49,501 nt of DNA from Bacteroidia bacterium. GTDB lineage: Bacteria; Bacteroidota; Bacteroidia; B-17B0; Aurantibacillaceae. Location: assembly GCA_020846025.1 (NCBI GenBank), contig JADLER010000189.1, forward strand, positions 1-49,501, in the 5' to 3' direction. The notes under the pieces were generated by a model. That model made no database searches. It was not told the origin of the DNA and was given only the letters and a program-made list of their open reading frames with translations. A program made the position numbers and the translations under genes. Shown here piece by piece: positions 35,801 to 43,163 of the stretch (its first letter is position 1; each line of letters begins with the position of its first letter).

Positions 35801-38049
35801 GAACCAGAATTTACAGCACCTGCTGTTGGAGCGGTAGTATTTTGTGTAACAGATGTATTAGCAGTAGCAGTACAACCATTAGCAGCTGTAACAGTTACTA
35901 CATAAGTACCTGGTAAATTCACGGAAGGAGTAGCAGTAGAACCACCACTTACAATACCTGGCCCACTCCAAGCATAGGTTCCTCCACCAGTACCAGTAAT
36001 GCCAATGGTACGTGTAGTACAGGTTAAAGTAGAACTATTGCTAGCGCCCGCTGTTGGTGCAGTAGTGTTTTGTGTAACAGATGTATTAGCAGTTGCAGTA
36101 CAGCCATTGGCAGCTGTAACAGTTACTACATAAGTACCTGGTAAATTTACGGAAGGAGTAGCAGTAGAACCACCACTCACAATACCTGGTCCACTCCAAG
36201 CATAAGCACCTCCACCAGTACCAGTAATGCCAATGGTACGTGTTGTACAGGTTAAAGTAGAACTATTGCTAGCACCCGCTGTTGGTGCGGTAGTGTTTTG
36301 AGAAACCGCTGTTGTTGTAGTAGTAGAGCAACCATTACTGCCAGTTACAATTACAGTATATGTGCCTCCTTGATTGATAACAGGATTTGCTGTTAAACTA
36401 CCACTTACAATACCTGGTCCACTCCAAGTGTAAGTTCCGCCTCCTGTGGCTGTGAGTGTTGCAGTGGTATTTGTACAATTTAAACTAGCAGAATTTACTG
36501 TTACTGTTGGACCAGCTCCTGAGGTAACGTAAACAGTAGATTTAAGCATAGCTAAACATCCCGAAGTGCCTCCAACATAACAGCTATACGTGGTGGTTAC
36601 AGTAGGATTTACTACAACAGAGTGTGTGGTATTAGAACCAACAAAAGTACCTGGATTAGATGCAGTCCACGAATAGGATAAAGCACCAGAGTTTACACTT
36701 AATGTCGTTGAACTTCCTGCACAAATAGTAGCAGAATTAGCAGATATTGTATAAGCAGAAGCACTGGCACAAATGGCATTACTGCTCATACCTGCCGTTG
36801 TGTTTGTTCCTGCATAATTTGTTGCTGTAGATAAATTAACATTAGTTACTGTACCATTAAGTACTGTTAAGACAGGAGATGAATTTACTTTTGTAATACT
36901 GGTGCCACATGTTGCAGATGAACCAGCAAAACCACTTGTGTCCGTAACTACTAAACCGAAATCCCAGTTCCCTCCTACTGTAGGTCCCATCCATCCGCTA
37001 GCCAAATAAGTACAACCAGAGATAGTGATACCATGAAAACCATCATCATTAACACTTGGTCCACCACCGTTTCCATATCTTTTTGTCCAAATAACAGTTC
37101 CTGTATTGCCATTTAGTTTTGCCATCATTGCATAATTATTTTCTGTTTCACCAGCCACAACTACAGCACCGTATTGGTCGAACGCACAATTAATACCCCA
37201 TGAATTTCCCATAGTAGTTGGATTTCGGAGATACCAACTGTATTGACCATTAATTTGGCGTGTCCATAACACATTACCTGAAAGGTCTATCTTTACTACT
37301 ATAAGATTACCTGGATTTCCCGAACTTGACTGAGCGGTTGCGCCACATAAAACAATTCCACTCGCAGATATATCCATTCCCGTAAAGTGAGGCCTTAATG
37401 ATGCACCCACATAAGTCTTACACCAATTTACATTCCCATTAGCAGCATTTACACTTAAAACATAAGATTCGGCTGTACCGCCAACATCAAAACTTCCTGC
37501 CATATAATAATTGGAACCTGATTTATGAATCACATAAGCATCTGCATTATTTCCATTAATAGTATATTCTTTATACCAGATTAGATTCCCACTAGCATCT
37601 GTTTTAATAATACAAGGCTTGTTATTAAACCCAGCAGCTACTACATCTGTACCATCATTTATAATATATCTTAAGGTCCCACTTCCATAATTTTTAGAAA
37701 ACTGTTTTACCATTGTGGCATCATACTTTACAATAAGTTTGTTTTGAGAACCAATTGCTCCATTATGTCCAGCAACAAAAATATTATCTGATGCATCAAT
37801 GGAAGCAGAGAATAGTTCACCTGAATTAGCAACAACTCTGTTAGTAGAGTAGGCACCTGTTGTATTTGCTACCACAAAACAAGGTTTATCGTCTAATAAA
37901 CCTGCCATGACTAATTCGCCTTTTGCATTTACTACAAGGTGATTAGACCACGAATAATTACCAGATTGTCCATAATTGAAATATCCAATATTTTGAGCAA
38001 AGCTACCTATTGTAATAAATGAAAAAATAATAAGTATGATTTTTTTCAT
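32872..38049 (-). CDS. giant adhesin-like T9SS protein with Ig/PKD repeats and type B (gliding-motility) sorting domain
   Basis: 1725 residues. It has a signal peptide MKKIILIIFSFITIGSFAQ, then a beta-propeller-like region to about residue 390 (repeats with FVAGHNG, VVAAGFNNKP, IVLCGATAQ). About 15 Ig/PKD-like units of 75-85 residues follow (pattern T-C-T/N, Y-W-S/T-G-P, G-x-Y-x-V-x-V-T-x-x-x-x-G-C). There is one canonical PKD unit near 1570 (FTWDFGNGQTSTDQNPSQTF) and a C-terminal CHU_C domain (IPNVFTPNGDNVNDIFTIKS...IFNRWGEKLYE). The tail marks it as type IX secretion cargo for the cell surface. It is rich in Thr and Ser with regular paired Cys. Function beyond adhesion is inference. Confidence 0.92.
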   Translation of the reverse strand: MKKIILIIFSFITIGSFAQNIGYFNYGQSGNYSWSNHLVVNAKGELVMAGLLDDKPCFVVANTTGAYSTNRVVANSGELFSASIDASDNIFVAGHNGAIGSQNKLIVKYDATMVKQFSKNYGSGTLRYIINDGTDVVAAGFNNKPCIIKTDASGNLIWYKEYTINGNNADAYVIHKSGSNYYMAGSFDVGGTAESYVLSVNAANGNVNWCKTYVGASLRPHFTGMDISASGIVLCGATAQSSSGNPGNLIVVKIDLSGNVLWTRQINGQYSWYLRNPTTMGNSWGINCAFDQYGAVVVAGETENNYAMMAKLNGNTGTVIWTKRYGNGGGPSVNDDGFHGITISGCTYLASGWMGPTVGGNWDFGLVVTDTSGFAGSSATCGTSITKVNSSPVLTVLNGTVTNVNLSTATNYAGTNTTAGMSSNAICASASAYTISANSATICAGSSTTLSVNSGALSYSWTASNPGTFVGSNTTHSVVVNPTVTTTYSCYVGGTSGCLAMLKSTVYVTSGAGPTVTVNSASLNCTNTTATLTATGGGTYTWSGPGIVSGSLTANPVINQGGTYTVIVTGSNGCSTTTTTAVSQNTTAPTAGASNSSTLTCTTRTIGITGTGGGAYAWSGPGIVSGGSTATPSVNLPGTYVVTVTAANGCTATANTSVTQNTTAPTAGASNSSTLTCTTRTIGITGTGGGTYAWSGPGIVSGGSTATPSVNLPGTYVVTVTAANGCTATANTSVTQNTTAPTAGAVNSGSLNCTNTTVTLTASGGGTYAWTGGAITGNTSANPTVNAGGTYSVLVTAANGCTATANTSVTQNTTAPTAGASNSGSLTCTVNSINLTATGGGTYAWSGPGITGATNTATTTANTPGSYVVVVTAANGCTATANTTINQNTTTPTANAGPSQTLTCGSPSVTLTGSASPAGATANWLGGVCGSSSSFTTAACAPGTYTLVATIPASGCTHTSVVTVSSSTNVPQATVNPVTNSITCTNSIVTIGVTPVGSDPLSFAWSGPGTLGSPTNSVTTANMPGVYSVTITNTSSGCDAIYTANVPSNTIAPVANATSSSTITCTNTLVTLNATPTGTNYAYSWSGPGTITNGTSSSPSVDAGGSYVVTVTDNINGCTGTSTVTVISNTTTPSFTLGTAPTLTATCAVPTVTLSGSSSDDPNTIYTWTTPSSGTLTGNPVMVSNPGIYTVSVTNTITGCSTSSALQATVEVVADAGIPVVTLSSNTASITCTNPSPTVAITTTASPVSYSWSPTAGIVPGTETTATPQFTAPGTYSAVVTNTVSGCATSIANNVVTVVDATALPSATLSTSGNSGTITCTNLNVTVTPTVSPSANVTYTWSGTGLASSPNQASATFTAAGVYTLAVTNTLTGCVSSSTNTANTFTVVVDNTAPTGTITVTSSNTVIGCGASNGTVTLNSSTSGANATNINWLPGNLNTPSIDVTSAGTYTLEVVDAVNGCSTTVQYVVTGSTVTPQGVDAGTSANIACGSSTVVLNGVTTSSNVSYTWAGPSATSILTGSNTLNPTVGETGTYTLTVTDNVTGCSSSAVVTVSQSSATASLTANPTTGTSPLDVNFTGGGNGTSFTWDFGNGQTSTDQNPSQTFTTGTYTVSLVVASGTCVATATVEIVVEDGLTLEIPNVFTPNGDNVNDIFTIKSTGVKEIALQIFNRWGEKLYEFSGAKASWDGKVPNGASAPEGTYFFFVKATGFDGKEIEKHGSVNLFR
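35845..36300 (-). repeat. two tandem 228-bp coding repeats within the adhesin
   Basis: Copies 35845-36072 and 36073-36300 encode 76-residue Ig-like units. By eye there are about 12 base differences, but only one residue differs (Ala/Thr in GGG(A/T)YAW). A related unit with a 225-bp period continues at 35620-35844. Confidence 0.85.
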
Positions 38050-38105
38050 GTTTTAAAAAATTAATGTGATAATATTTTTTTTATATAGGAAAATTACTAT
38101 GAATT

Positions 38106-38145
38106 TTTAGTGCATTTTTTGACATAGGTCAAAAAATGCACTAAA
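38106..38145. promoter_or_regulatory. perfect 18-bp inverted repeat containing a CRP/FNR-type palindrome
   Basis: TTTAGTGCATTTTTTGAC, a 4-base centre ATAG, then the exact reverse complement. The core TTGACATAGGTCAA fits the TTGAC-N4-GTCAA pattern of CRP/FNR-family sites. It lies 56-96 bases upstream of the adhesin start and 44 bases after the receptor stop. It has no T-run typical of a terminator but could still be a hairpin. Confidence 0.6.
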
Positions 38146-38189
38146 CTGTTTAGGATGCTAGACTGTTTATTAGATTGGTATAATCTATA

Positions 38190-40193
38190 TTAAAAGATAA
38201 AATTAAGATTAGCGGTAAAGTTTCTTCCAAATCTTGGAACCTGACCAATATCTAAATGCTCACGGTATCTGATGTCGAAAATATTCTCACAAGCTAATGA
38301 GAATTGAATGACACTAGATTTTATTCTGAAATTTCTAGCAGCTCTTAGGTTAAATAAGTGGTATTCAGGAGTTAAAACATCTCCATAATCGCTGTTAACC
38401 CTATTTTGTTTCATCGCATAATCGTGTTCAATCTGAAATTGAAATAAATTTAATTTATAACGTAAAGCATGTTGTAATTTTAAAGGTGGAATTAAAGGCA
38501 ATGATTTTCCATCAAATGTTTCTGTATAAATATATTTAATACTATTTATATAGGTAAGGTTATCAATAATGTGATACTTTAAATTAAACTCTCCCCCCAT
38601 TGATGTGGCGTATTTTATGTTCTTATAGGATTTTAAACCTTTTGCACCAATTGTCATAGCACTCATGCCATTAAGTTGGTATGAGTAGATGTAATTACTT
38701 ATTTGGTGATAAAAGAAATTAAAAGAGTAATCCAATTTTTTTAAACTATGTTTTATAAGTAATTCAGATTGATAGGATTGCTCTGGTTTTAATAAAATAT
38801 TACCTATATAGTCGTATTGATCTTGTCGATTAAATAAATAATATCCATATCGTTCATTACTTGTGGCAAGACGCTCTCCATAGCCAACGGATAATTGAAC
38901 CAATAATCTATCTAAGAATGTTTTTGAATAAGAAATATTTCCGCTCTTTAAAACATCTTCTAATTCATTTGTAATATTTGTGTTAAATACTTTCCACTGT
39001 TTATAACCTATACCTCTTACGGCAGATTGTAAATAATAATCAGCTCGAGCATTAAAATTTAATTGTTGTTTGTGTTTTAAATCAAGTTTATATTTAATAG
39101 CTAAGCCAGCATTATTAAGATTGTTTTCGGGCAATGTTTGCATATACATAATGGGTTCACCAATAGGATACATTGTCATGTCAGCGCGTGCATATACATT
39201 ATGAAAATCGAGCCTAACTTTTAATTTATCACTAGCAAATAACTCATTATACATTCCAGTAGTTTTTGTCCATCCTGGCATATCCATGTGCATAGGAACA
39301 TTCGGGCGATGAGTGTCATCCATGAAATGTGTTATTTGGTTGTAATAAAATTTTAATTCATTTCTAGTGAAGTAACTGTTGTTAAATGTAATTTGATGTG
39401 TTAAAGATGTTATTTGTGCTGTTGCATTTCCAACATCCATAGGTAAGGCTGGGTAGCCAATATTTTTTCCCCAATCTCCTAAGTAGTCTATTTTAAGTAA
39501 CTGAGTTTTTGCAATTTTAAATAACACATTGGCTCCAATATTGTATTTTTCAAATCCTGAGTATGGAATAATTAAATATCCACCTGCTTTATAATCATTT
39601 GCTTTTCTATAAGTACCATTTACTCGATAGGCTATTTTTTCGGTGGAATGTTGTAGTGCAGCAGATGCATAGTAAGCATTGTTTACACTTAAATATGTTT
39701 GAGAAATTTGACCGCTTAGATTAGAATGGCAATTTAGTGTGGGTTCTCGTAGTTGCATATTTATTTGCCCACCAATATTGCTGCCATTCATTGTTCCTGA
39801 AGCGCCATGTGCTACTTGTATAGCAGATAGATTGGAGGGTTCAACATAAATAGAAACTGGATCCATTTTGTCTGTACAAGCGCCATAAATCTTCATGCCA
39901 TCAATCGTTAAATTAGTTTGACCTGAATTGTAATTTCGCAAAGTAGGCTCTAACCCATAAGCGCCTCGTTTAATTAAATTAACGCCTTGCATTCTAGATA
40001 AAATATCTTCGGTAGTTGCTAATTTGTTGTTTTTATAAAAATCAAACGATTGATCTTTTTCTTCACTTAAGTCGCATACTGAAATTTCATCAAGTGTAAT
40101 GGTCTTTAAGGACGAATCTTTTGGGGTGTTTTGCCCCAAAAGATTCAAATTTATGAATAGAATAAATATGACTAATATTTGTTTTTGTAACAT
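38190..40193 (-). CDS. TonB-dependent receptor, OprC/NosA-like (putative copper uptake)
   Basis: 667 residues with a signal peptide (about 1-20), no carboxypeptidase-like N-terminal domain, a plug (about 50-150) and a barrel ending in NFTANLNFIF. In the plug, GACTDKMDPVSIYVEPS has the CxxxM arrangement (C106, M110) that binds copper in Pseudomonas OprC. An extracellular-loop-like stretch HFMDDTHRPNVPMHMDMPGW (H289 to W308) is rich in Met and His, suggesting a second ligand set. These features and the neighbours point to copper. A different metal cannot be ruled out. Its ATG overlaps the stop of the upstream lipoprotein (TAATG). Confidence 0.85.
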   Translation of the reverse strand: MLQKQILVIFILFINLNLLGQNTPKDSSLKTITLDEISVCDLSEEKDQSFDFYKNNKLATTEDILSRMQGVNLIKRGAYGLEPTLRNYNSGQTNLTIDGMKIYGACTDKMDPVSIYVEPSNLSAIQVAHGASGTMNGSNIGGQINMQLREPTLNCHSNLSGQISQTYLSVNNAYYASAALQHSTEKIAYRVNGTYRKANDYKAGGYLIIPYSGFEKYNIGANVLFKIAKTQLLKIDYLGDWGKNIGYPALPMDVGNATAQITSLTHQITFNNSYFTRNELKFYYNQITHFMDDTHRPNVPMHMDMPGWTKTTGMYNELFASDKLKVRLDFHNVYARADMTMYPIGEPIMYMQTLPENNLNNAGLAIKYKLDLKHKQQLNFNARADYYLQSAVRGIGYKQWKVFNTNITNELEDVLKSGNISYSKTFLDRLLVQLSVGYGERLATSNERYGYYLFNRQDQYDYIGNILLKPEQSYQSELLIKHSLKKLDYSFNFFYHQISNYIYSYQLNGMSAMTIGAKGLKSYKNIKYATSMGGEFNLKYHIIDNLTYINSIKYIYTETFDGKSLPLIPPLKLQHALRYKLNLFQFQIEHDYAMKQNRVNSDYGDVLTPEYHLFNLRAARNFRIKSSVIQFSLACENIFDIRYREHLDIGQVPRFGRNFTANLNFIF

Positions 40194-41041
40194 TATTGTA
40201 AAGTCATTTCAAAATATTGATCATCACTTATTAATGTTCCATTTTTAAATAATTTTAAGTGTACATACCACAATCCAGACATGGTATAATTTACTTTTCC
40301 TAAATAGTGACCCTTGCCTACATGTGTTGGGTTGATATTATTTGGCGAGCCATGTCCCATGCTCGGCATTTCTGGTTCAATTTCAACTGTATATTGGTCA
40401 ATAAATGGATAAGTCATTCCGTTTACACGTTGATGTAAGGTTATTTCAAAATTATTGGTTCCAACAGATGGGTTGGTTGGTTGTACCAGGCTAATAAACA
40501 CTTTTTTATTACTATCTAATGCTAAAACTACACTTTTAAATTTACTAGGAGAACTTGCTGACACATCTACGCCAAGAGAGCCTAGTCCTGATTTGCCATT
40601 TTTGTGGTTATGGAAATTAATATTTAATGACCACTGAGAAGCAGTTCCAGCCATTGAGAATATAACAGCGCTTCTAAAGTAGCCATTTGTACTAATTGTA
40701 TCACTTGTGTTTTCTACTGGTGAACCATGAGACATACTTCCCATATTCATTAATGGAGAGATATTACAGTGGCCCATATTAAGAGCACTTCCATCTGTTG
40801 AATCAGTAAAAGCTACATAGATAAGATTATATCCAGTTTCAAAAGCTTTATCTGTATATATTGAAGCTTTTGCATTTGCCCCAACAATATAAGTTTCTCC
40901 AATTTTTATTAGGTTGTTGGGCGTGCTTGGTGTTGTAACTTCTTCTTCTGGTTCAATAGATTTGTTTTTTTTACAGGCACTTGAAATTCCAATAATGAAG
41001 AGTAAAAATGTTAAGAGTTTAATTTTGTTAAGCGTTTTCAT
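40193..41041 (-). CDS. lipoprotein with two YtkA-like domains, Met/His rich (paralogue A)
   Basis: 282 residues. The signal peptide ends in a lipobox (IGISSAC, C23). There are two similar beta-sandwich halves (about 45-160 and 165-280). Each carries a Met/His cluster at the same place: MNMGSMSHGSP (98-108) and PEMPSMGHGSP (224-233 region). The second half also has GKGHYLGKVNYTMSGLWYVHLK, the pattern of YtkA-like domains. Such Met/His clusters suit Cu(I)/Cu(II) binding, so this may hand metal on from the receptor. It is about 50% similar by eye to the protein at 41681 and coupled to the receptor gene by a 1-base overlap. Confidence 0.8.
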   Translation of the reverse strand: MKTLNKIKLLTFLLFIIGISSACKKNKSIEPEEEVTTPSTPNNLIKIGETYIVGANAKASIYTDKAFETGYNLIYVAFTDSTDGSALNMGHCNISPLMNMGSMSHGSPVENTSDTISTNGYFRSAVIFSMAGTASQWSLNINFHNHKNGKSGLGSLGVDVSASSPSKFKSVVLALDSNKKVFISLVQPTNPSVGTNNFEITLHQRVNGMTYPFIDQYTVEIEPEMPSMGHGSPNNINPTHVGKGHYLGKVNYTMSGLWYVHLKLFKNGTLISDDQYFEMTLQ

Positions 41042-41203
41042 AAGTTCTATTTTTTTTAATGTTAAATATTGATTTAATGATTGAAATCAATAACCTTAAT
41101 TTGTAACTACACACAAATCCCTACACACTCAAGAAGGGGTGTGAGAATTGAATTGGCTAATTAATTTCAGGATAAACGTAGGATATGGCTAATACAGCCA
41201 AAC

Positions 41204-41572
41204 TTAACAGGTAGGTGGGTGAAAAATAGACTGAGTAGCTTTAGGTAAATTACTTGGAATGAATTTACCATTTAGCGAAGCGTTTGGTGTTTCTATGTTT
41301 AATAATTTTAATTCATTGTTCTCTGAGATTAAAAGTATTTCATTTATCTCTTTAAATGTGTTTTTTGTTGTGCCTTCCTTTTCTTCTTGTTCATGCAATT
41401 GTTTTTTTAGATGACACTTACCTTTACATTTTAATTTTGGTTTAGACTTATTCTCACAATACTTTTTGGTAATTAATTCCTTATTTATAATGTAATTTGA
41501 GAATAAATACAATTTACTGAAAGTAGAACTTAGTAAACCAACAACAAGAATTATAGCAACAATTATTCTCAT
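41204..41572 (-). CDS. small exported Cys-rich protein of a Bacteroidota copper-locus family
   Basis: 122 residues with an N-terminal hydrophobic segment (2-17). The core YCENKSKPKLKCKGKCHLKK (C39, C49, C53, H54) and the C-terminal FHPPTC (H118, C122) leave four Cys and two His on the exported part. I recognise the pattern C-x9-C-x3-CH from small uncharacterised Bacteroidota proteins encoded near metal-transport genes, but I know no biochemical role. The Cys/His pattern suggests metal binding or thiol redox. It lies between the two lipoprotein paralogues and has a possible promoter upstream. Confidence 0.7.
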   Translation of the reverse strand: MRIIVAIILVVGLLSSTFSKLYLFSNYIINKELITKKYCENKSKPKLKCKGKCHLKKQLHEQEEKEGTTKNTFKEINEILLISENNELKLLNIETPNASLNGKFIPSNLPKATQSIFHPPTC

Positions 41573-41589
41573 AAGAGGAAATTCAAATA

Positions 41590-41597
41590 CAAAGGTA
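41590..41597 (-). promoter_or_regulatory. -7 box TACCTTTG upstream of the small Cys-rich gene
   Basis: An exact TAnnTTTG match on the minus strand, 17 bases upstream of the ATG at 41572. A perfect 10-base palindrome GATTATAATC lies further upstream at 41621-41630. It could provide a second transcript for the lower half of the operon. Confidence 0.45.
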
Positions 41598-41680
41598 AAG
41601 CCTTATCTTTAATTTTAACTGATTATAATCATAATTAAAAAAGATATAGATTATATATTTTTAATTGAAGGCCAATTTGA

Positions 41681-42526
41681 TTAATGTACATCCATATCAA
41701 AAATCTGGTCGGTACTGATTAATGTGCCATTTTTAAATAATCTCACATGAACAATCCATGCGCCTGTCATTGTGAAATTTACCCTTCCAAAATAATGTCC
41801 CTTCTCAGTGAATATGGGATTTACATTAAAGGGAGAGCCATGTTCCATACTGGCCATTTCAGGTTCAATTTCTACTGAGTACGAATTAATGGTTGTATAT
41901 ATTGAGTCGGTAATTTTTTGGTGTAATACAATTTCAAAATTATTTTTTCCAACTTTTGGTAGTTCGGGCTGCACTAATGACATGTAAACTTGTTTATTGC
42001 TATCTAATGCTAATACAAGATCCTTAAACCGGCTAGGAGTACTTGCATTTACTTGAATGTTTAACGTTCCATTACCTGTTGTGTTATTGGTATGATTATG
42101 GTAATTTATTAATAATTGCCATTGAGATGCAGTACCTGTCATTGGAAATACAACGGCTCTTTTATAATAATTATCAGTAACCACACTGTCTGTTGAATTT
42201 TCAATAGGGGCGTAGTGTATTGTTCCGCCCATATTCATTTTTGCAAAAATTTTGCAGTGTCCATAGTTTAAGGCGTTTCCACTTGCCGAATCAATAAACT
42301 GAATATACAAAGAGTTATATCCAGTTTCTAAATTTCTTGGAGCAAATATTAACACTTTGGCATTTGCTCCAATTATATACGTTTCTCCTATCTTTAACAA
42401 ATTACTAGTATTATTTATGCTTGATGTTTCTTCTTCTTCTGGCTCATTATCATGTTGCTTTTTACAAAACGTAAAAACACTTAAGCATAAAATTAATACT
42501 AGTGATAAAGTTTTTATTTTCATCAT
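41681..42526 (-). CDS. lipoprotein with two YtkA-like domains (paralogue B)
   Basis: 281 residues with a lipobox (SVFTFC, C21). It is the same two-domain design as 40193-41041 and shares long identical segments (LLKIGETYI, GANAK, GTASQW, LALDSNK, VEIEPEM, LFKNGTLIS). Its Met/His clusters are partly degraded: AKMNMGGTIHYAP (95-106) and PEMASMEHGSP (222-232). The paralogues may therefore differ in metal affinity. The start is 10 bases after the Rrf2 stop, so it is co-transcribed with the regulator. Confidence 0.8.
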   Translation of the reverse strand: MMKIKTLSLVLILCLSVFTFCKKQHDNEPEEEETSSINNTSNLLKIGETYIIGANAKVLIFAPRNLETGYNSLYIQFIDSASGNALNYGHCKIFAKMNMGGTIHYAPIENSTDSVVTDNYYKRAVVFPMTGTASQWQLLINYHNHTNNTTGNGTLNIQVNASTPSRFKDLVLALDSNKQVYMSLVQPELPKVGKNNFEIVLHQKITDSIYTTINSYSVEIEPEMASMEHGSPFNVNPIFTEKGHYFGRVNFTMTGAWIVHVRLFKNGTLISTDQIFDMDVH

Positions 42527-42536
42527 AATTTTGAAG

Positions 42537-42974
42537 TTAGATTTTTAAACAACTTAACCCTATATCTACACTTCTCGACATATCAGAAAGGGTTGTTTTA
42601 TGAACCATCTTTAGTAAATCTTTTTTAATAAATTTAAATTGATTGTGAACGGGACAGGGGTGGTCTTCAGAACATTTTTTTAATCCTAAAACGCAAGTTT
42701 TTTCAATCATATTCCCATCAATGGCAGTAATAACATCTATTAATTTAATTTTTTTAGAGTCTTTCATATTAATACCAAAGCCTCCTAGCTTACCTTTACT
42801 CGAGTTAACTATACCAGCTCTAACTAATTTTTGTAAAATTTTAGCCGTAAATGCTTTTGGCGAATCAATTTCATTTGAAATATCTGTTAAGTTACACTGT
42901 TCTTTATTTAATGATTTTTGTGCAATATAAACTGTTGCTTTTATGCCATATTCGCAAGCCTTTGAAAATATCAT
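42537..42974 (-). CDS. Rrf2-family transcriptional regulator with Cys/His cluster
   Basis: 145 residues. The winged helix N-terminus (MIFSKACEYGIKATVYIAQ, then the recognition-helix region SPKAFTAKILQKLVRAGIV and the wing SSKGKLGGF) is that of Rrf2/IscR/NsrR proteins. A cluster C94-x6-C101-x5-C107 with H110 in CPVH matches the position where IscR and NsrR bind an Fe-S cluster, so redox, NO or metal sensing is plausible. It is the first gene of the minus-strand metal operon and sits across the intergenic region from mbnP, so it probably regulates both arms. Confidence 0.88.
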   Translation of the reverse strand: MIFSKACEYGIKATVYIAQKSLNKEQCNLTDISNEIDSPKAFTAKILQKLVRAGIVNSSKGKLGGFGINMKDSKKIKLIDVITAIDGNMIEKTCVLGLKKCSEDHPCPVHNQFKFIKKDLLKMVHKTTLSDMSRSVDIGLSCLKI

Positions 42975-42997
42975 GAGATTTTAAGTTATTCGTAAAA

Positions 42998-43026
42998 TTT
43001 AATTCGTTTTAAATGTACGAATTAAA
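42998..43026. promoter_or_regulatory. inverted repeat TTTAATTCG / CGAATTAAA in the rrf2-mbnP intergenic region
   Basis: Perfect 9-bp arms separated by 11 bases that contain a possible minus-strand -7 box, TACATTTA (complement of 43010-43017). A dyad centred on the promoter of the rrf2 operon fits an operator for autoregulation. Confidence 0.5.
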
Positions 43027-43028
43027 TC

Positions 43029-43042
43029 GGATATTTTTATCC
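43029..43042. promoter_or_regulatory. candidate Rrf2 operator GGATATTTTTATCC
   Basis: A perfect 5-bp dyad GGATA-N4-TATCC between the two divergent promoters. A further half-site-like TATTATCC follows at 43056-43063, directly upstream of the mbnP -7 box. Assignment to the Rrf2 protein is inference from location. Confidence 0.5.
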
Positions 43043-43075
43043 TAATTTAAATAAATATTATCCTATTTTTTTGCA

Positions 43076-43083
43076 TATATTTG
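43076..43083 (+). promoter_or_regulatory. -7 box TATATTTG for the mbnP-mbnH operon
   Basis: An exact TAnnTTTG match on the plus strand, 80 bases before the mbnP ATG. The upstream region that would hold -33 is occupied by the TATTATCC half-site. Confidence 0.5.
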
Positions 43084-43163
43084 GTAAATCTTAATGTTAA
43101 AAATTGAATTTTAGTGAATTATTCAGTAACTTTATTTTATTGATTTTAAAATTTCTTAATATA

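Noticed and set aside
35620-36300. Possible CRISPR-like array
   Set aside because: The repeats are 225-228 bases, directly adjacent without spacers, and keep a protein-coding frame. They are domain repeats of the adhesin.
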